A stretch of 64,000 bases of DNA. Origin: Desulfitibacter alkalitolerans DSM 16504 (GTDB lineage Bacteria; Bacillota; DSM-16504; Desulfitibacterales; Desulfitibacteraceae). The notes under the pieces are model-generated. The model saw only the letters and a program-made list of their open reading frames with translations. It searched no databases and was not told where the DNA came from. Below are positions 18,204-27,379 of this stretch, piece by piece; within the stretch, counting starts at the first letter, position 1; every line of letters starts with the position of its first letter. The DNA is taken from the NCBI RefSeq assembly GCF_000620305.1, contig NZ_JHVU01000024.1:89109-153108 (forward strand), read 5' to 3'. Position numbers and translations under genes: made by a program.

Positions 18204-18273
18204 GTGTTATTTCAAGGCAGACAGTTAAATTACTGCCAGCCTCCGAAATTACCCATGGTTAAAATCTTATACC

Positions 18274-18305
18274 AAAGGACCAGGCAATAATCTGCCTGGT
18301 CCTTT
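18274..18305 (-). terminator. Terminator of arsC
   Basis: AAAGGACCAGGCA pairs with TGCCTGGTCCTTT; the arsC stop codon lies at the edge of the stem. Confidence 0.8.
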
Positions 18306-18705
18306 ATATTTCTCCTTTTCGTACCTTTTCTATCAAGTCATTTACCTTATCCTTAATTATATCCCTGGTCTGGCGATAGCCTTCAATAGGACCACCAGAC
18401 GGGTCCTCCAATCCCCAGTCAGTCCTATAGCTGCATGGAATAAAGGGACATTCTACATTGCACCCCATTGTTATGAGTATATCTACTTTGTTAGGAATGT
18501 CACTTAGAAGCTTTGGATAGTGACTGCTCATATCCACTCCCGCTTCTTCCATAACCTCTACAGCTAAAGGCTTTACTTCTGGGTATTCTTCAGTTCCAGC
18601 AGAATATGCATCTAAAGCATCTGCTCCTAATTTTTTGGCCCAGCCTTCTGCCATCTGGGAACGGCAGGAGTTGTGTACACAGACAAAAGCTACAGTTTTT
18701 TTCAT
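18304..18705 (-). CDS. arsC: Arsenate reductase, thioredoxin-coupled (LMW-phosphatase fold)
   Basis: 133 residues. The P-loop CVHNSCRSQ (Cys10, Arg16) is the catalytic arsenate site; the redox relay cysteines are in GCNVECP (near 82-89). DPSGGP (near 105) supplies the general acid Asp. This pI258-type ArsC reduces arsenate to arsenite, which Acr3 (33.4-34.5 kb) can export. It is separated from the acr3-arsR operon, lying instead 109 bp downstream of chrA. Confidence 0.93.
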   Translation of the reverse strand: MKKTVAFVCVHNSCRSQMAEGWAKKLGADALDAYSAGTEEYPEVKPLAVEVMEEAGVDMSSHYPKLLSDIPNKVDILITMGCNVECPFIPCSYRTDWGLEDPSGGPIEGYRQTRDIIKDKVNDLIEKVRKGEI

Positions 18706-18814
18706 TGTTACTAAGCCCTCCCAATATCGAATTTAGTTAAATCTTGTAACAATCTTTTTACTTTATATTCCATCTCATTTTGCATTCAGTCATATTTACC
18801 ATTAGTATAATAAT

Positions 18815-20011
18815 TTATAGCATGAATAATATACTGCCTCCTATAGCCCCTGTAAGAACTATTATTAATGGCTGCAGTTTCCAGTACTCCAGCATGCCAA
18901 AAAGGACTGCCGCAAAAGCAAAATCTAGCGGCCTATTAATTGAACTAGTCCATATAGGATCATACAAGGCTGCCAGCAATAATCCCACTACAGCTGCATT
19001 TACTCCAGTTAATGCCCCCTGAACCTTTGGATATTTACGAAGACTGTTCCAGAAAGGCAGTATCCCCAAGATTAATAAAGCTGCTGGGAAAAATACTGCC
19101 AGGGTAGCAATTATTGCTCCTGACCAACCTGCCGTTACAGCCCCTAAATAAGAACCGAAAGTGAATAATGGTCCGGGAACAGCCTGGGCAGCCCCATACC
19201 CGGCAAGAAACAGCTCCTGGCTAACCCATCCTACAGGTACTACTTCTCTTTCTAAAAGGGGTAGCACCACATGTCCCCCGCCAAAAACCAGGGCACCAGC
19301 CCTGTAAAAGCTATCTAACAAGGCCATGGCCTGGAAAGAAAATACCTGTCTTAAAATAGGTAAAACAACCAGTAAACTGAAAAAGAGGGCAATACATACC
19401 ATGGCAAACCTACGGCTTATGGATAAATTGATACTAGATACATTTGGTATAACTTTATCTTTATAAAGAAAAACTCCTGTTACTGCAGCTGCAAAGATTA
19501 AAAAAACCTGGGTAAAAGCTGTATGCCATAAAAGTATTATAATGGCTGTAACAATTGCAATTGTAGCTCTGTCTCTATCCGGGGTCAGCTTTCTACCCAT
19601 ACCAAGGACAGCGTGAGCAACTATTGCTACAGCTACTATCTTTAACCCATAGATGAAACCTGTATTATTTAATTGCAGGCTTTCAAGGAATAGGGCAAAG
19701 AAAACTAAAATCAGAAAAGAAGGAAGGGTAAATCCCAACCAGGCAGCAACAGCCCCCATGACCCCTCCCCTCATGGCCCCAATCCCCATGCCCACCTGGC
19801 TGCTGGCAGGCCCGGGCAGTACCTGGCATAGAGCCACCAGATCTGCATAACTCTTTTCATCTAACCATTTACGCCTCTCAACATATTCATTATAAAAGTA
19901 TCCCAGATGGGCTATTGGACCTCCAAAGGATGTAAGGCCAAGTCTTAGCGATACAGTGAAAATCTCTGCAAGCCCATGCAGCCTGGTTGAATTGGCTTTA
20001 TTCATGGTCAT
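18815..20011 (-). CDS. chrA: Chromate transporter (long-chain CHR family)
   Basis: 398 residues with two homologous chromate-transport halves. The first half shows LTSFGGPIAHLGYF (near 27) and LCQVLPGPASSQVGMGIG (near 62). The second shows FGGGHVVLPLLEREVV (near 242) and GYGAAQAVPGPLFTFG (near 270). About twelve membrane spans. ChrA exports chromate driven by proton motive force; some homologues move other oxyanions. Between it and rlmA (20012-20200) only a promoter-like AT-rich stretch is seen. Confidence 0.9.
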   Translation of the reverse strand: MTMNKANSTRLHGLAEIFTVSLRLGLTSFGGPIAHLGYFYNEYVERRKWLDEKSYADLVALCQVLPGPASSQVGMGIGAMRGGVMGAVAAWLGFTLPSFLILVFFALFLESLQLNNTGFIYGLKIVAVAIVAHAVLGMGRKLTPDRDRATIAIVTAIIILLWHTAFTQVFLIFAAAVTGVFLYKDKVIPNVSSINLSISRRFAMVCIALFFSLLVVLPILRQVFSFQAMALLDSFYRAGALVFGGGHVVLPLLEREVVPVGWVSQELFLAGYGAAQAVPGPLFTFGSYLGAVTAGWSGAIIATLAVFFPAALLILGILPFWNSLRKYPKVQGALTGVNAAVVGLLLAALYDPIWTSSINRPLDFAFAAVLFGMLEYWKLQPLIIVLTGAIGGSILFML

Positions 20012-20200
20012 CCCCCATTCCCCATTGCGCGCTTATTATTATCAACTTTCAATATGGTTTATTGTTATTACAGTGCATATGATACTTATGTAATTGATAA
20101 TACAATTCACAAATTCTTTCAACCTATTGAAAGTTCTACAGAACAGACACTTTTCCTTTGGTATTGTAAAAACTTAACCTGGTCTTAAACTATTCTTAAC

Positions 20201-21103
20201 TTAAGTACTGTTTCTGGCCAGCACAAGGGTAAAATCTACAGTTATCTTCTTAATTTCAGAAGCAATGACTTTATCAAGCCTGTCTTTTGGTACTCCCCAG
20301 GATAATGGGGTCATTCTAGTAATCTCTTCCAGCACTTCTCTGGTTACAGCAAATTCATATTTAATTTGCTCCATGTTTATAATGTTAAAGCTGCTGCTAA
20401 AATGCTTTATAACCTGCTCATTGGAGTATGCTTCCTTATCAGTTTGATCATAAAAAACACTTCGTAATTCCCCTAGATAATCAGTTCCAGGAACAACCTT
20501 AAGCAGCAAACCATTCCTTGCCAGGATTCTTTTGAATTCCTTGTAGTTTGAAGGAGATAGTATATTAAGGATAATATCTATCTTACCATCCTTTATGGGT
20601 ATTCTGGCAAGGTCAGCCACGCACCAGACTATATGATGGTAGTTTTTAGAAGCTATTTGTATTCCTTCCCTGGATATATCAATACCAATACCCGTTATCT
20701 CTTCTGGTGGAAGTTTTCCTGAGTTTTGGAGATCAGCCAGAACCTTTGCCAGGTGGGTTCCCTCTCCACAACCGGCATCTAAAATTTTTATGGACGCAGG
20801 CTGAAAACCAGGTATGGCTTCTAAAATTAAACTACTTATCCTTTCTAGTAAGGGATCAAAGAAGCCCCTATCGCAAACCTGCTTTCTAGCTTCCAGCATC
20901 TCCTTGTTATATTCATCTTTTCTTGAGCCTGCTAGAAGGTTAACGTAGCCCTTTTTTGCCAGGTCAAAGGAATGGTTATCTGTACAAACCAAACTCCTGG
21001 TTTCATTAATTCCCATGTCTTTGCCACATATTGGACATTTAAAAAGGCTGACATTGTCTATAAATTTTTGCTTGCGAAGGAAATTGACCCCCTTGCTTGA
21101 CAT
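20201..21103 (-). CDS. 23S rRNA (guanine-N1)-methyltransferase RlmA-like
   Basis: 300 residues from the ATG at 21103 (GAGGTG six bases upstream). N-terminal zinc site CPICGKDM...CTDNHSFD (residues 22-47), then the conserved DLAKKGYVNLL segment, and an SAM domain with LDAGCGEGTHLA (near 110). These features define RlmA (m1G at 745/748 of 23S rRNA). Monocistronic. Whether it acts on 745 or 748, or is a drug-resistance type, cannot be read. Confidence 0.88.
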   Translation of the reverse strand: MSSKGVNFLRKQKFIDNVSLFKCPICGKDMGINETRSLVCTDNHSFDLAKKGYVNLLAGSRKDEYNKEMLEARKQVCDRGFFDPLLERISSLILEAIPGFQPASIKILDAGCGEGTHLAKVLADLQNSGKLPPEEITGIGIDISREGIQIASKNYHHIVWCVADLARIPIKDGKIDIILNILSPSNYKEFKRILARNGLLLKVVPGTDYLGELRSVFYDQTDKEAYSNEQVIKHFSSSFNIINMEQIKYEFAVTREVLEEITRMTPLSWGVPKDRLDKVIASEIKKITVDFTLVLARNST

Positions 21104-21153
21104 GGGTATCACCTCTTTTTAGCAATTATGATCTTAATATGGGTCTGGCTTCC

Positions 21154-22233
21154 TTATCCAAGGAACAAAAAATCTGCGCAATTAAAATGGACTAACCAGG
21201 GCTGTTCCTTGTCTTTAATGGACTTCCATAAGTCCCTGCTAACTTCCATTTCTATATGCTGCTGCCCCTCTATCCATTTCTGCCCTTGCATTTTTGGATT
21301 TTCGTGGAGGTATAAATACAAGATTACTGTATAGGGAGATTCCTTTATACCGGCAAGCCATGCTGGATAAGTATTTTCCATCAGCTTATCAACAATTCGG
21401 AGATGGCTTGGCCTCATTCCCACATAAGCAGTATTTTCTGGAACATCCTTATTAACCTTAAATCGGCATTTCCAGTTAACAGCCTCTACCTCATTATTTG
21501 CCTTGATTTTAATCTGACTTAAATTACTGCAACCTGTTAAAACGGCTGCAGCATGGGTTTCAGGTTTATAAAATACCTTGTCTCTGGAACCCTGCTCAAC
21601 GGTTTTTCCTTCTTTAAAGATGACAATCTCCTTGGAAATACGATATGCCTCATCTATATTATGGGTTACAAATATGGAGGCACCTTGATAATTGGAAAGA
21701 ATTTCTAAAAGTTCGTACTCCATCTCATTTCGCAGCTGGCTATCCAATGCTGAAAAGGGCTCATCTAGTAAAATAATATTTGGCTCAAAGGCTAATACCC
21801 TTGCTAGAGCAACCCTTTGCTGCTGACCCCCAGATAATTCATGGGGCAAACTCTTTGCATATCCTTCTAACCTAACCAATTCCAGCATTTCTTTGGTTCT
21901 TTGAACTTTATATTTTGCGTCTCTGTTTCTCAAACCAAAGGCAATATTGCCCTCGACAGTCATGTGCTTAAATAGGGCATAGTTTTGAAATACATAACCT
22001 GTTTTTCTTTCACTTATGGGAACATTGATACCTTTTTTGGAATCAAAAAAAACACAGTCATCTATTACTATTTTCCCTTCATCTGGTGTCATTAATCCTG
22101 CAATACACCGCAAGGTCAGGCTTTTTCCCGAGCCCGAAGCACCTAAAAAACCTAAACTATACTTGTCAGTATGAAAGGAAACATCAAGGTTAAAACCCGG
22201 CAATTGTTTTTTTATATCTACAAGTAAGCCCAT
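21154..22233 (-). CDS. modC: Molybdate ABC transporter, ATP-binding protein
   Basis: 359 residues. Walker A GASGSGKS (near 33), Q-loop, LSGGQQQR signature (near 130), Walker B ILLDEPFSALD. The C-terminal extension (about 235-359) is a regulatory/TOBE-type domain typical of ModC. It energises ModB and receives molybdate from ModA. The modABC genes are in one minus-strand operon with gaps of 46 and 2 bp. Confidence 0.92.
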   Translation of the reverse strand: MGLLVDIKKQLPGFNLDVSFHTDKYSLGFLGASGSGKSLTLRCIAGLMTPDEGKIVIDDCVFFDSKKGINVPISERKTGYVFQNYALFKHMTVEGNIAFGLRNRDAKYKVQRTKEMLELVRLEGYAKSLPHELSGGQQQRVALARVLAFEPNIILLDEPFSALDSQLRNEMEYELLEILSNYQGASIFVTHNIDEAYRISKEIVIFKEGKTVEQGSRDKVFYKPETHAAAVLTGCSNLSQIKIKANNEVEAVNWKCRFKVNKDVPENTAYVGMRPSHLRIVDKLMENTYPAWLAGIKESPYTVILYLYLHENPKMQGQKWIEGQQHIEMEVSRDLWKSIKDKEQPWLVHFNCADFLFLG

Positions 22234-22235
22234 AA

Positions 22236-22922
22236 TTACCTGCTCCCACGTATTATTCTCTGGCTTTTTTGATTGTTAGTATAATAATTTAAAGCCAAAA
22301 TAGTCATTAATGATAATATTATTATAATCAAGGTCCAGACTGCCGCTGCAGTTCTATTTCCGCCCTCCACTGCAAAATATATGGCTATGGGAATAGTTTG
22401 GGTCTTGTTTGGTATGTTGCCGGCTAACATCAGGGTGGCACCAAATTCGCCCAGGGCCCTGGCAAAGGATAGTATAATACCTGCCAGCAGGCTTGGCCAG
22501 GAAAGGGGCAAAAGCACTCGCCAAAAAACCTCCCATTCTGAAGAACCCATTGTCCTTGCAGCATCAAGGACATTTGGGTCAACCTGTTCAAAGGCACCCC
22601 TTGCCGTTCTGTACATAAGGGGAAAAGCCACTACTGATGCCGCTATAACTGCAGCGGGCCAGGAAAAGACTATGGTTATATCCACAGCTGCAAGAAGTCT
22701 GCCTATGGGCCCAGTACGTCCAAGGAGAACTAATAATATAAACCCAATGACTGTAGGAGGAAGAACCAGGGGAAGTATTAATACTCCATCTAATATTTCC
22801 TTTCCCTTCCAGGCAGAAAAAGCCACAAACCTGGCAAATGCCAGGCCCGCAACGATAGCAATGATAGTTGCAACACCAGCCGTTTTTATCGAAATCCACA
22901 AAGGCATTAAATCCATTGTCAT
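22236..22922 (-). CDS. modB: Molybdate ABC transporter, permease
   Basis: 228 residues with five or six membrane spans and the permease coupling motif EVFWRVLLPLSWPSLLAGIILSFARALGEFGATLML (near 135-170), which contacts the ATPase. The family call is supported by its place between modA and modC. Confidence 0.92.
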   Translation of the reverse strand: MTMDLMPLWISIKTAGVATIIAIVAGLAFARFVAFSAWKGKEILDGVLILPLVLPPTVIGFILLVLLGRTGPIGRLLAAVDITIVFSWPAAVIAASVVAFPLMYRTARGAFEQVDPNVLDAARTMGSSEWEVFWRVLLPLSWPSLLAGIILSFARALGEFGATLMLAGNIPNKTQTIPIAIYFAVEGGNRTAAAVWTLIIIILSLMTILALNYYTNNQKSQRIIRGSR

Positions 22923-22968
22923 AATAAACTTTCTCCCAATTGTTTATTTCATCATTATCTTCCATCTG

Positions 22969-23775
22969 TCAATCTATCAGGACTGAAAAACCATGCCTTG
23001 CAAATATCTCCTGGGCCCTAGAAGTGGTAAGAAAATCTAGAAAATTCTGGGCTTGCTCAGCATGCCTGCTGTTTTTAATTACAGCTGCAGGATAGATAAT
23101 TGGCTCATGAGACCCCTCTGGAGCTTCAGATAGGATGCGAATCTTATCAGCCTGCACAGCATCACTGGCATAAACTATGCCTGCATCCACATTATTGGTT
23201 TCGACCCAGGTTAAAACCTGGCGAACATCCTTTCCATAAATAAACTTTGCTTCTATATCCTTTAGTATACCAAAATGCTCAAAAACCTGGGTGGCATATT
23301 TGCCGGCAGGAACACTAGCTGGTTCACCTATGGCAATTTTTTTAATTTCATCCTTTACCAGCACTTGAAAATCATCACTTTGAACGACCGAGGCTGCTGG
23401 AACAATTAAGACCAGTTTGTTCATGACCAGGTCTATTCGTGTGCCATCCATAATTAAATTCTTTTGCTCAAGGTCATTCATGTACCTGGATGCTGCTGAT
23501 ATGAATACATCAACTGGAGCTCCTTGCTCTATTTGCTGCTGAAGAGAACCAGACCCGGCAAAATTATAGGTGACAGTAATATTCTTATTCTCTTCTGTAT
23601 ATAATTCTTTTATTTCTTCCAGAGCATCTGTCAAGCTTGCAGCAGCAGAAACCAGAAGTTCTACAGTTTCATCCTTATTTTGATTTTGTATACACCCAAA
23701 TAAAACAAGGTTAGATACTATAAAGCTTATAAGTATTATTATCAAGATCAAGAATTTTTTCATTTCAGACTTCAT
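22969..23775 (-). CDS. modA: Molybdate-binding lipoprotein
   Basis: 268 residues. A hydrophobic signal ends in the lipobox LVLFGC (Cys near 28), so the protein is membrane-anchored. The binding-site segments AAASLTDALEEI (near 45) and FAGSGSLQQQIEQGAPVDVFISA (near 72-94) are those of ModA, which binds molybdate and tungstate through Ser side chains and helix N-termini. Start could be the ATG at 23775 or the one four codons later. A ModE box lies upstream. Confidence 0.92.
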   Translation of the reverse strand: MKSEMKKFLILIIILISFIVSNLVLFGCIQNQNKDETVELLVSAAASLTDALEEIKELYTEENKNITVTYNFAGSGSLQQQIEQGAPVDVFISAASRYMNDLEQKNLIMDGTRIDLVMNKLVLIVPAASVVQSDDFQVLVKDEIKKIAIGEPASVPAGKYATQVFEHFGILKDIEAKFIYGKDVRQVLTWVETNNVDAGIVYASDAVQADKIRILSEAPEGSHEPIIYPAAVIKNSRHAEQAQNFLDFLTTSRAQEIFARHGFSVLID

Positions 23776-23789
23776 CCCCCTGAACTTTT

Positions 23790-23813
23790 CGTTATGTTTA
23801 TTTGAGTATAACG
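23790..23813. promoter_or_regulatory. ModE box between modA and modE
   Basis: CGTTAT, 12 bases, ATAACG: the same half-sites and the same 24-bp total length as the E. coli modA operator. It sits in the divergent region 15 bp from modA and about 90 bp from modE, so it can control both. Confidence 0.8.
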
Positions 23814-23903
23814 TTAATTGTTCTTTTTGTAAATCTATTTTTTATATGCTAATTTGTTTATAATATTTGTGAGGTGATAAATGAAACTTGGGGGTGTTAT
23901 AAC

Positions 23904-24233
23904 ATGTACACATATAAGTTCAAATTGTGGTTAGATAAGGAAGGTAAAGTTTTCGGGAAAGGCCCATATGAACTCCTGCAGGGAATTGAAGAAACCGGCT
24001 CCTTGATGCAGTCAGCAAAAAAATTAGGCATGTCATACAGTCAAGCCCATGGTTTGCTCAAAAGGATTGAAGAAAAGCTGGGTTTTACACTTATATGTTC
24101 CAAAGCTGGCGGAGCACAGGGAGGCGGATCCATACTCACAGATGAAGCTAAAACCCTAATGGCAAAATATAATGCTTTTTATGAAGAAGCAAATGAGATG
24201 ATAGATATGTTATATAAAAAGCATTTCGAATAA
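23904..24233 (+). CDS. Stand-alone ModE-type DNA-binding protein
   Basis: 109 residues from the ATG at 23904; a possible GTG start 30 bases upstream exists. The whole protein is the winged-helix LysR-like N-domain of ModE: GKGPYELLQGIEETGSLMQSAKKLGMSYSQAHGLLKRIEEKLG and the glycine-rich wing GGAQGGGSILT. The molybdate-binding MOP domains of classical ModE are absent. It lies divergent from modABC with a ModE box between, so it probably represses the mod operon; how it senses molybdate is unclear. Confidence 0.87.
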   Translation: MYTYKFKLWLDKEGKVFGKGPYELLQGIEETGSLMQSAKKLGMSYSQAHGLLKRIEEKLGFTLICSKAGGAQGGGSILTDEAKTLMAKYNAFYEEANEMIDMLYKKHFE

Positions 24234-24280
24234 ATCTAATTATGATCACTGCCAAAAAGCAGCACTGGAATCAGTTGCAG

Positions 24281-25411
24281 CTAGATAGCAGAAAAAAGGG
24301 GCTCCCCAAAGTTAATTACTCCAAAACTTGAAATAATGCTTTTAGCATTTTCCTTTCTTATCCAATCAGCAAATATAGAAGCTTCCTTGAAATGCACACG
24401 GGATATGACTTCAGGGTTGACAAGTATTAGCGAGAATACATTGACCAGTTCCTCATGAACCACCCCATTATTATCTTTGTCACTAATAATGATCATTTTA
24501 TCCTTAGCATCTGATACTAGAAAAGTTGCATAATCCACAATGGAACATGCATTTTTCCCCACTGCCATTTTTAGAACACCTAAATTGCCCATCAGCCCCG
24601 ATGTTTCAATATACCAATCTCCTTTAGGCTCAATACCTGCAGCTCTCCAGATTTCTAATTCCTTCAAATGGGTTCCAGATAAATCATTTCTGCTGACAAA
24701 GGGAACAGCACTCTTTGCAATTTGTTTAAATACTTCCACTGGGGATATGTTCTGGATTGCTTTTGGGCCTACTATTACATAATTATTGGCCATAACTGGT
24801 ATTTTTTTTAAGCCATAGCCTTGTGCTATAAACTCTTCTTCCAGCTCTGGTGCATGGGTAAGAACCATATCTGCTCGACCTTCTTTAGCCAGCTCAAGGG
24901 CACGGCCACTACCAAGGGCAATATGCCTTAAAACGATTCCTGTATCTTGAAAAAATGCCTGCTCAAGTACATCTAAAAGACCAGTTTCAACAGGTTCAAT
25001 GGTACTTGCAATAATAAGCTGCTTGTTTAACGATGCAGATGCCGAGTCTTTTTTGTCAGTGTCACTTTCTTGTGACTGTTTATTCAGAAAGCTCTGAAGC
25101 TGGCTGTCCACCTCATTTTTAAAGCCTTTATAATTAGCCAGAAGGTTTTTTCCTTCACTTGTTAAAAACGTCCCGCCCCCCGTGCTGCCCCCTACTTTCT
25201 TTTCAACCAGTTTAATCCCCATGGTCTCCTCGGCATCTCTTATTAAACCCCAGGAATACCTATAGGAAAGCCCCGTTATGGCAGCTGCCCTGCTTATGGA
25301 ACCATATAACATTATGTTATCCAGAATGGAAAAAAGGTGGGTTCCTGACAATGACTTTTCTTCCCCCAGCTCAACGGAAACCCGTAAATTAGGCATGGAC
25401 TTTCTTTTCAC
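24281..25411 (-). CDS. ModE-like HTH fused to TupA-like binding domain (predicted tungstate-responsive regulator)
   Basis: 376 residues from a GTG at 25411 (GGGAG eight bases upstream). Residues about 5-110 are a ModE-type winged helix (LFSILDNIMLYGSISRAAAITGLSYRYSWGLIRDAEE, wing GGSTGGGTFLT). Residues about 130-376 resemble TupA: STIEPVETGLLDVLEQ, ALGSGRALELAKEGRADMVLTHAPE, SRNDLSGTHLKELEIW. There is no signal peptide, so it acts in the cytosol. It is the last gene of the tup operon (77-bp gap). Inferred role: a one-protein tungstate sensor and repressor. The fusion is visible; ligand and targets are inferred. Confidence 0.8.
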   Translation of the reverse strand: MKRKSMPNLRVSVELGEEKSLSGTHLFSILDNIMLYGSISRAAAITGLSYRYSWGLIRDAEETMGIKLVEKKVGGSTGGGTFLTSEGKNLLANYKGFKNEVDSQLQSFLNKQSQESDTDKKDSASASLNKQLIIASTIEPVETGLLDVLEQAFFQDTGIVLRHIALGSGRALELAKEGRADMVLTHAPELEEEFIAQGYGLKKIPVMANNYVIVGPKAIQNISPVEVFKQIAKSAVPFVSRNDLSGTHLKELEIWRAAGIEPKGDWYIETSGLMGNLGVLKMAVGKNACSIVDYATFLVSDAKDKMIIISDKDNNGVVHEELVNVFSLILVNPEVISRVHFKEASIFADWIRKENAKSIISSFGVINFGEPLFSAI

Positions 25412-25545
25412 ACTTATCACTCCCGAACTATTAAGTAATTCCATAGATTTATTATAATTATAAACCAAAATAGTGAAAAAGAAAAAGAAGGCAACATAAA
25501 GTTACCTTCAACAAGTATATTGGCTGGCTGTGCCAATTATAATAA

Positions 25546-26625
25546 TCAAGAAGTCTCAATAAGATGTATATTCTTGGGATTAATGCTGACTGTTAATCTG
25601 TCATTGTTTTTTAGATTTAACTCAATAAACTGCTGCTTGCTGATAACAACACTTAGTTCAAATCCACAGTCCAACAGTACCTTATACTGAAACCCATGGG
25701 GGGATATTCTTTTTACATATCCCTTCAGCTTGTTTTCCAGTTCTGCTCCCAACCCAATATCATCTGATCTAATAAAAGCCTTAAGCCTTTGACCTGAAGT
25801 GAAATTTTTGGGCTCAGCTGTATGAACTACCAGATTAGTATAGGATTTATTTAGTCTAATGCCATATTTATTCGGCGAATACCTTTCTGAGATGGTAATC
25901 TCATACTGGTTATCAGCCCCTACCAGGCTTGCTACCACTTCATTAACAGGTCTATAGAAAATATCTTCAAGTGGCCCCTGTTGAACAATCTCCCCCTCTG
26001 ACATTACATAAACTTTGTCTGCCATGAAGGGAATCTCAGAAAAATCATGTGTAATGAATATGCTTGTTATACTTGAGTGTCTTATAAGCAGGTTCATTTC
26101 CTCCAACAGCTGTGCCTTTGTTGGTGCATCTAATGCAGTAAATGGTTCATCTAAAAACAAAATTTTTGGTTCTAATGCCAGGGCCCTGGCTATACTGGTT
26201 CTTTGGGCTTCTCCTCCAGACAAATTCTTGGGATATCTGCTTTTCAAATGGGATATGTTTAACCTGTCCAGCCAGTAATCAACCCGTTCTTTAATGTTAA
26301 TATTCGCCTTTCTAAGCTTTAAACCATATGCAACATTGTCATAGACATTCATATTTAAGAGCAGGGGTTCTTGAAATACTACTGCCATCTCTCTTCTTTT
26401 GCCTATAATTGAACTGTTACGGCTTATTCCTTGAAAAACTATTTCTCCCGCTGAAGGTTTTTGTAAATATGCAAGAAGTTTAATCAGGCTGCTCTTGCCG
26501 CTGCCATTTGGTCCGATTAATGCAACATGTTCTTCAGGGCAGATCTGAAATTTATTGACTTTTACTATGGTTTTGCTATTAACTTTCCACAAAAGGTTTC
26601 TTGCTTCTAAAATAGGTGCACCCAT
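25546..26625 (-). CDS. tupC: Tungstate ABC transporter, ATP-binding protein
   Basis: 359 residues. Walker A GPNGSGKSS (near 38), signature LSGGEAQR (near 137), Walker B ILFLDEPFTALD. A C-terminal extension (240-359) carries a TOBE-like domain. It overlaps tupB by one base, and context with tupA assigns it to tungstate uptake. Confidence 0.88.
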   Translation of the reverse strand: MGAPILEARNLLWKVNSKTIVKVNKFQICPEEHVALIGPNGSGKSSLIKLLAYLQKPSAGEIVFQGISRNSSIIGKRREMAVVFQEPLLLNMNVYDNVAYGLKLRKANINIKERVDYWLDRLNISHLKSRYPKNLSGGEAQRTSIARALALEPKILFLDEPFTALDAPTKAQLLEEMNLLIRHSSITSIFITHDFSEIPFMADKVYVMSEGEIVQQGPLEDIFYRPVNEVVASLVGADNQYEITISERYSPNKYGIRLNKSYTNLVVHTAEPKNFTSGQRLKAFIRSDDIGLGAELENKLKGYVKRISPHGFQYKVLLDCGFELSVVISKQQFIELNLKNNDRLTVSINPKNIHLIETS

Positions 26626-27320
26626 TATTTTCTCTCCTGCTGTTGAATTAATGTTAGTGCCAGGGTTATAAAATAAGCTACAGCCATGAGTATAATGGTT
26701 AAAGCAATACCTTTTCCGAAATTACCCTTGGCCACTTCAAGAACAGTAGCTGTAGTGAGTACCCTTGTTAAGCCCTGTATATTTCCTCCAACCATCATGG
26801 ATGCCCCTACTTCCGAAATAGCTGCCCCAAAGCCAGCTATAACAGCGGCTAGCAGGGGAAGTCTTGTTTCTCGAATAATTGCCCAGAGATATTGTATTCT
26901 AGATGCTCCCAGGGACCAGATCTGCAGGTGGAGCTTGGGATTTAGCTGCTGTACACCTGCAATTGTAAAGCCTGTGACCATGGGAAAAGCAATAATAAAC
27001 TGGGCAATTATCAAGGCATAGGGGGTATACACTAACTTTAAATGGCCTAATGGCCCGGTTCTCCAAAGAAATATGGTAACCCATAGACCAATTGCCACGG
27101 GAGGAAGGGCCATTCCAGTATTGATGATACTAATCAATAAGCGTTTCCCAGGAAAATCATTTAATGCCAACCATAGGCCTGATGGCACTCCAACTATCAA
27201 GGCAAGCAAGGTAGCTGTAGTTGAAATCTGTAGAGTTCTAAAGGTTATGCCAAATATTTCTACATCAAAGGTTAAGAACAGCCAAATTGCCTCTTTAATG
27301 CCATCTATGATTAAATCCAA
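26625..27320 (-). CDS. tupB: Tungstate ABC transporter, permease
   Basis: 231 residues, about six membrane spans, with the permease coupling loop IWSLGASRIQYLWAIIRETRLPLLAAVIAGFGAAISEVGASMMVGGN (near 135-180). The EVGASMMVGGN ending is characteristic of TupB/WtpB-like permeases. Gap to tupA is 59 bp. Confidence 0.88.
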   Translation of the reverse strand: MDLIIDGIKEAIWLFLTFDVEIFGITFRTLQISTTATLLALIVGVPSGLWLALNDFPGKRLLISIINTGMALPPVAIGLWVTIFLWRTGPLGHLKLVYTPYALIIAQFIIAFPMVTGFTIAGVQQLNPKLHLQIWSLGASRIQYLWAIIRETRLPLLAAVIAGFGAAISEVGASMMVGGNIQGLTRVLTTATVLEVAKGNFGKGIALTIILMAVAYFITLALTLIQQQERK

Positions 27321-27379
27321 TTCTTAAACCACCTATCTGATAATTTCCTTCACTCTCACCTATAATAGCTCTATCTCTA

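Noticed and set aside
22588..22965. 125-codon minus-strand frame overlapping modB
   Set aside because: A shifted reading of modB; composition is unlike a real protein and modB motifs are intact.
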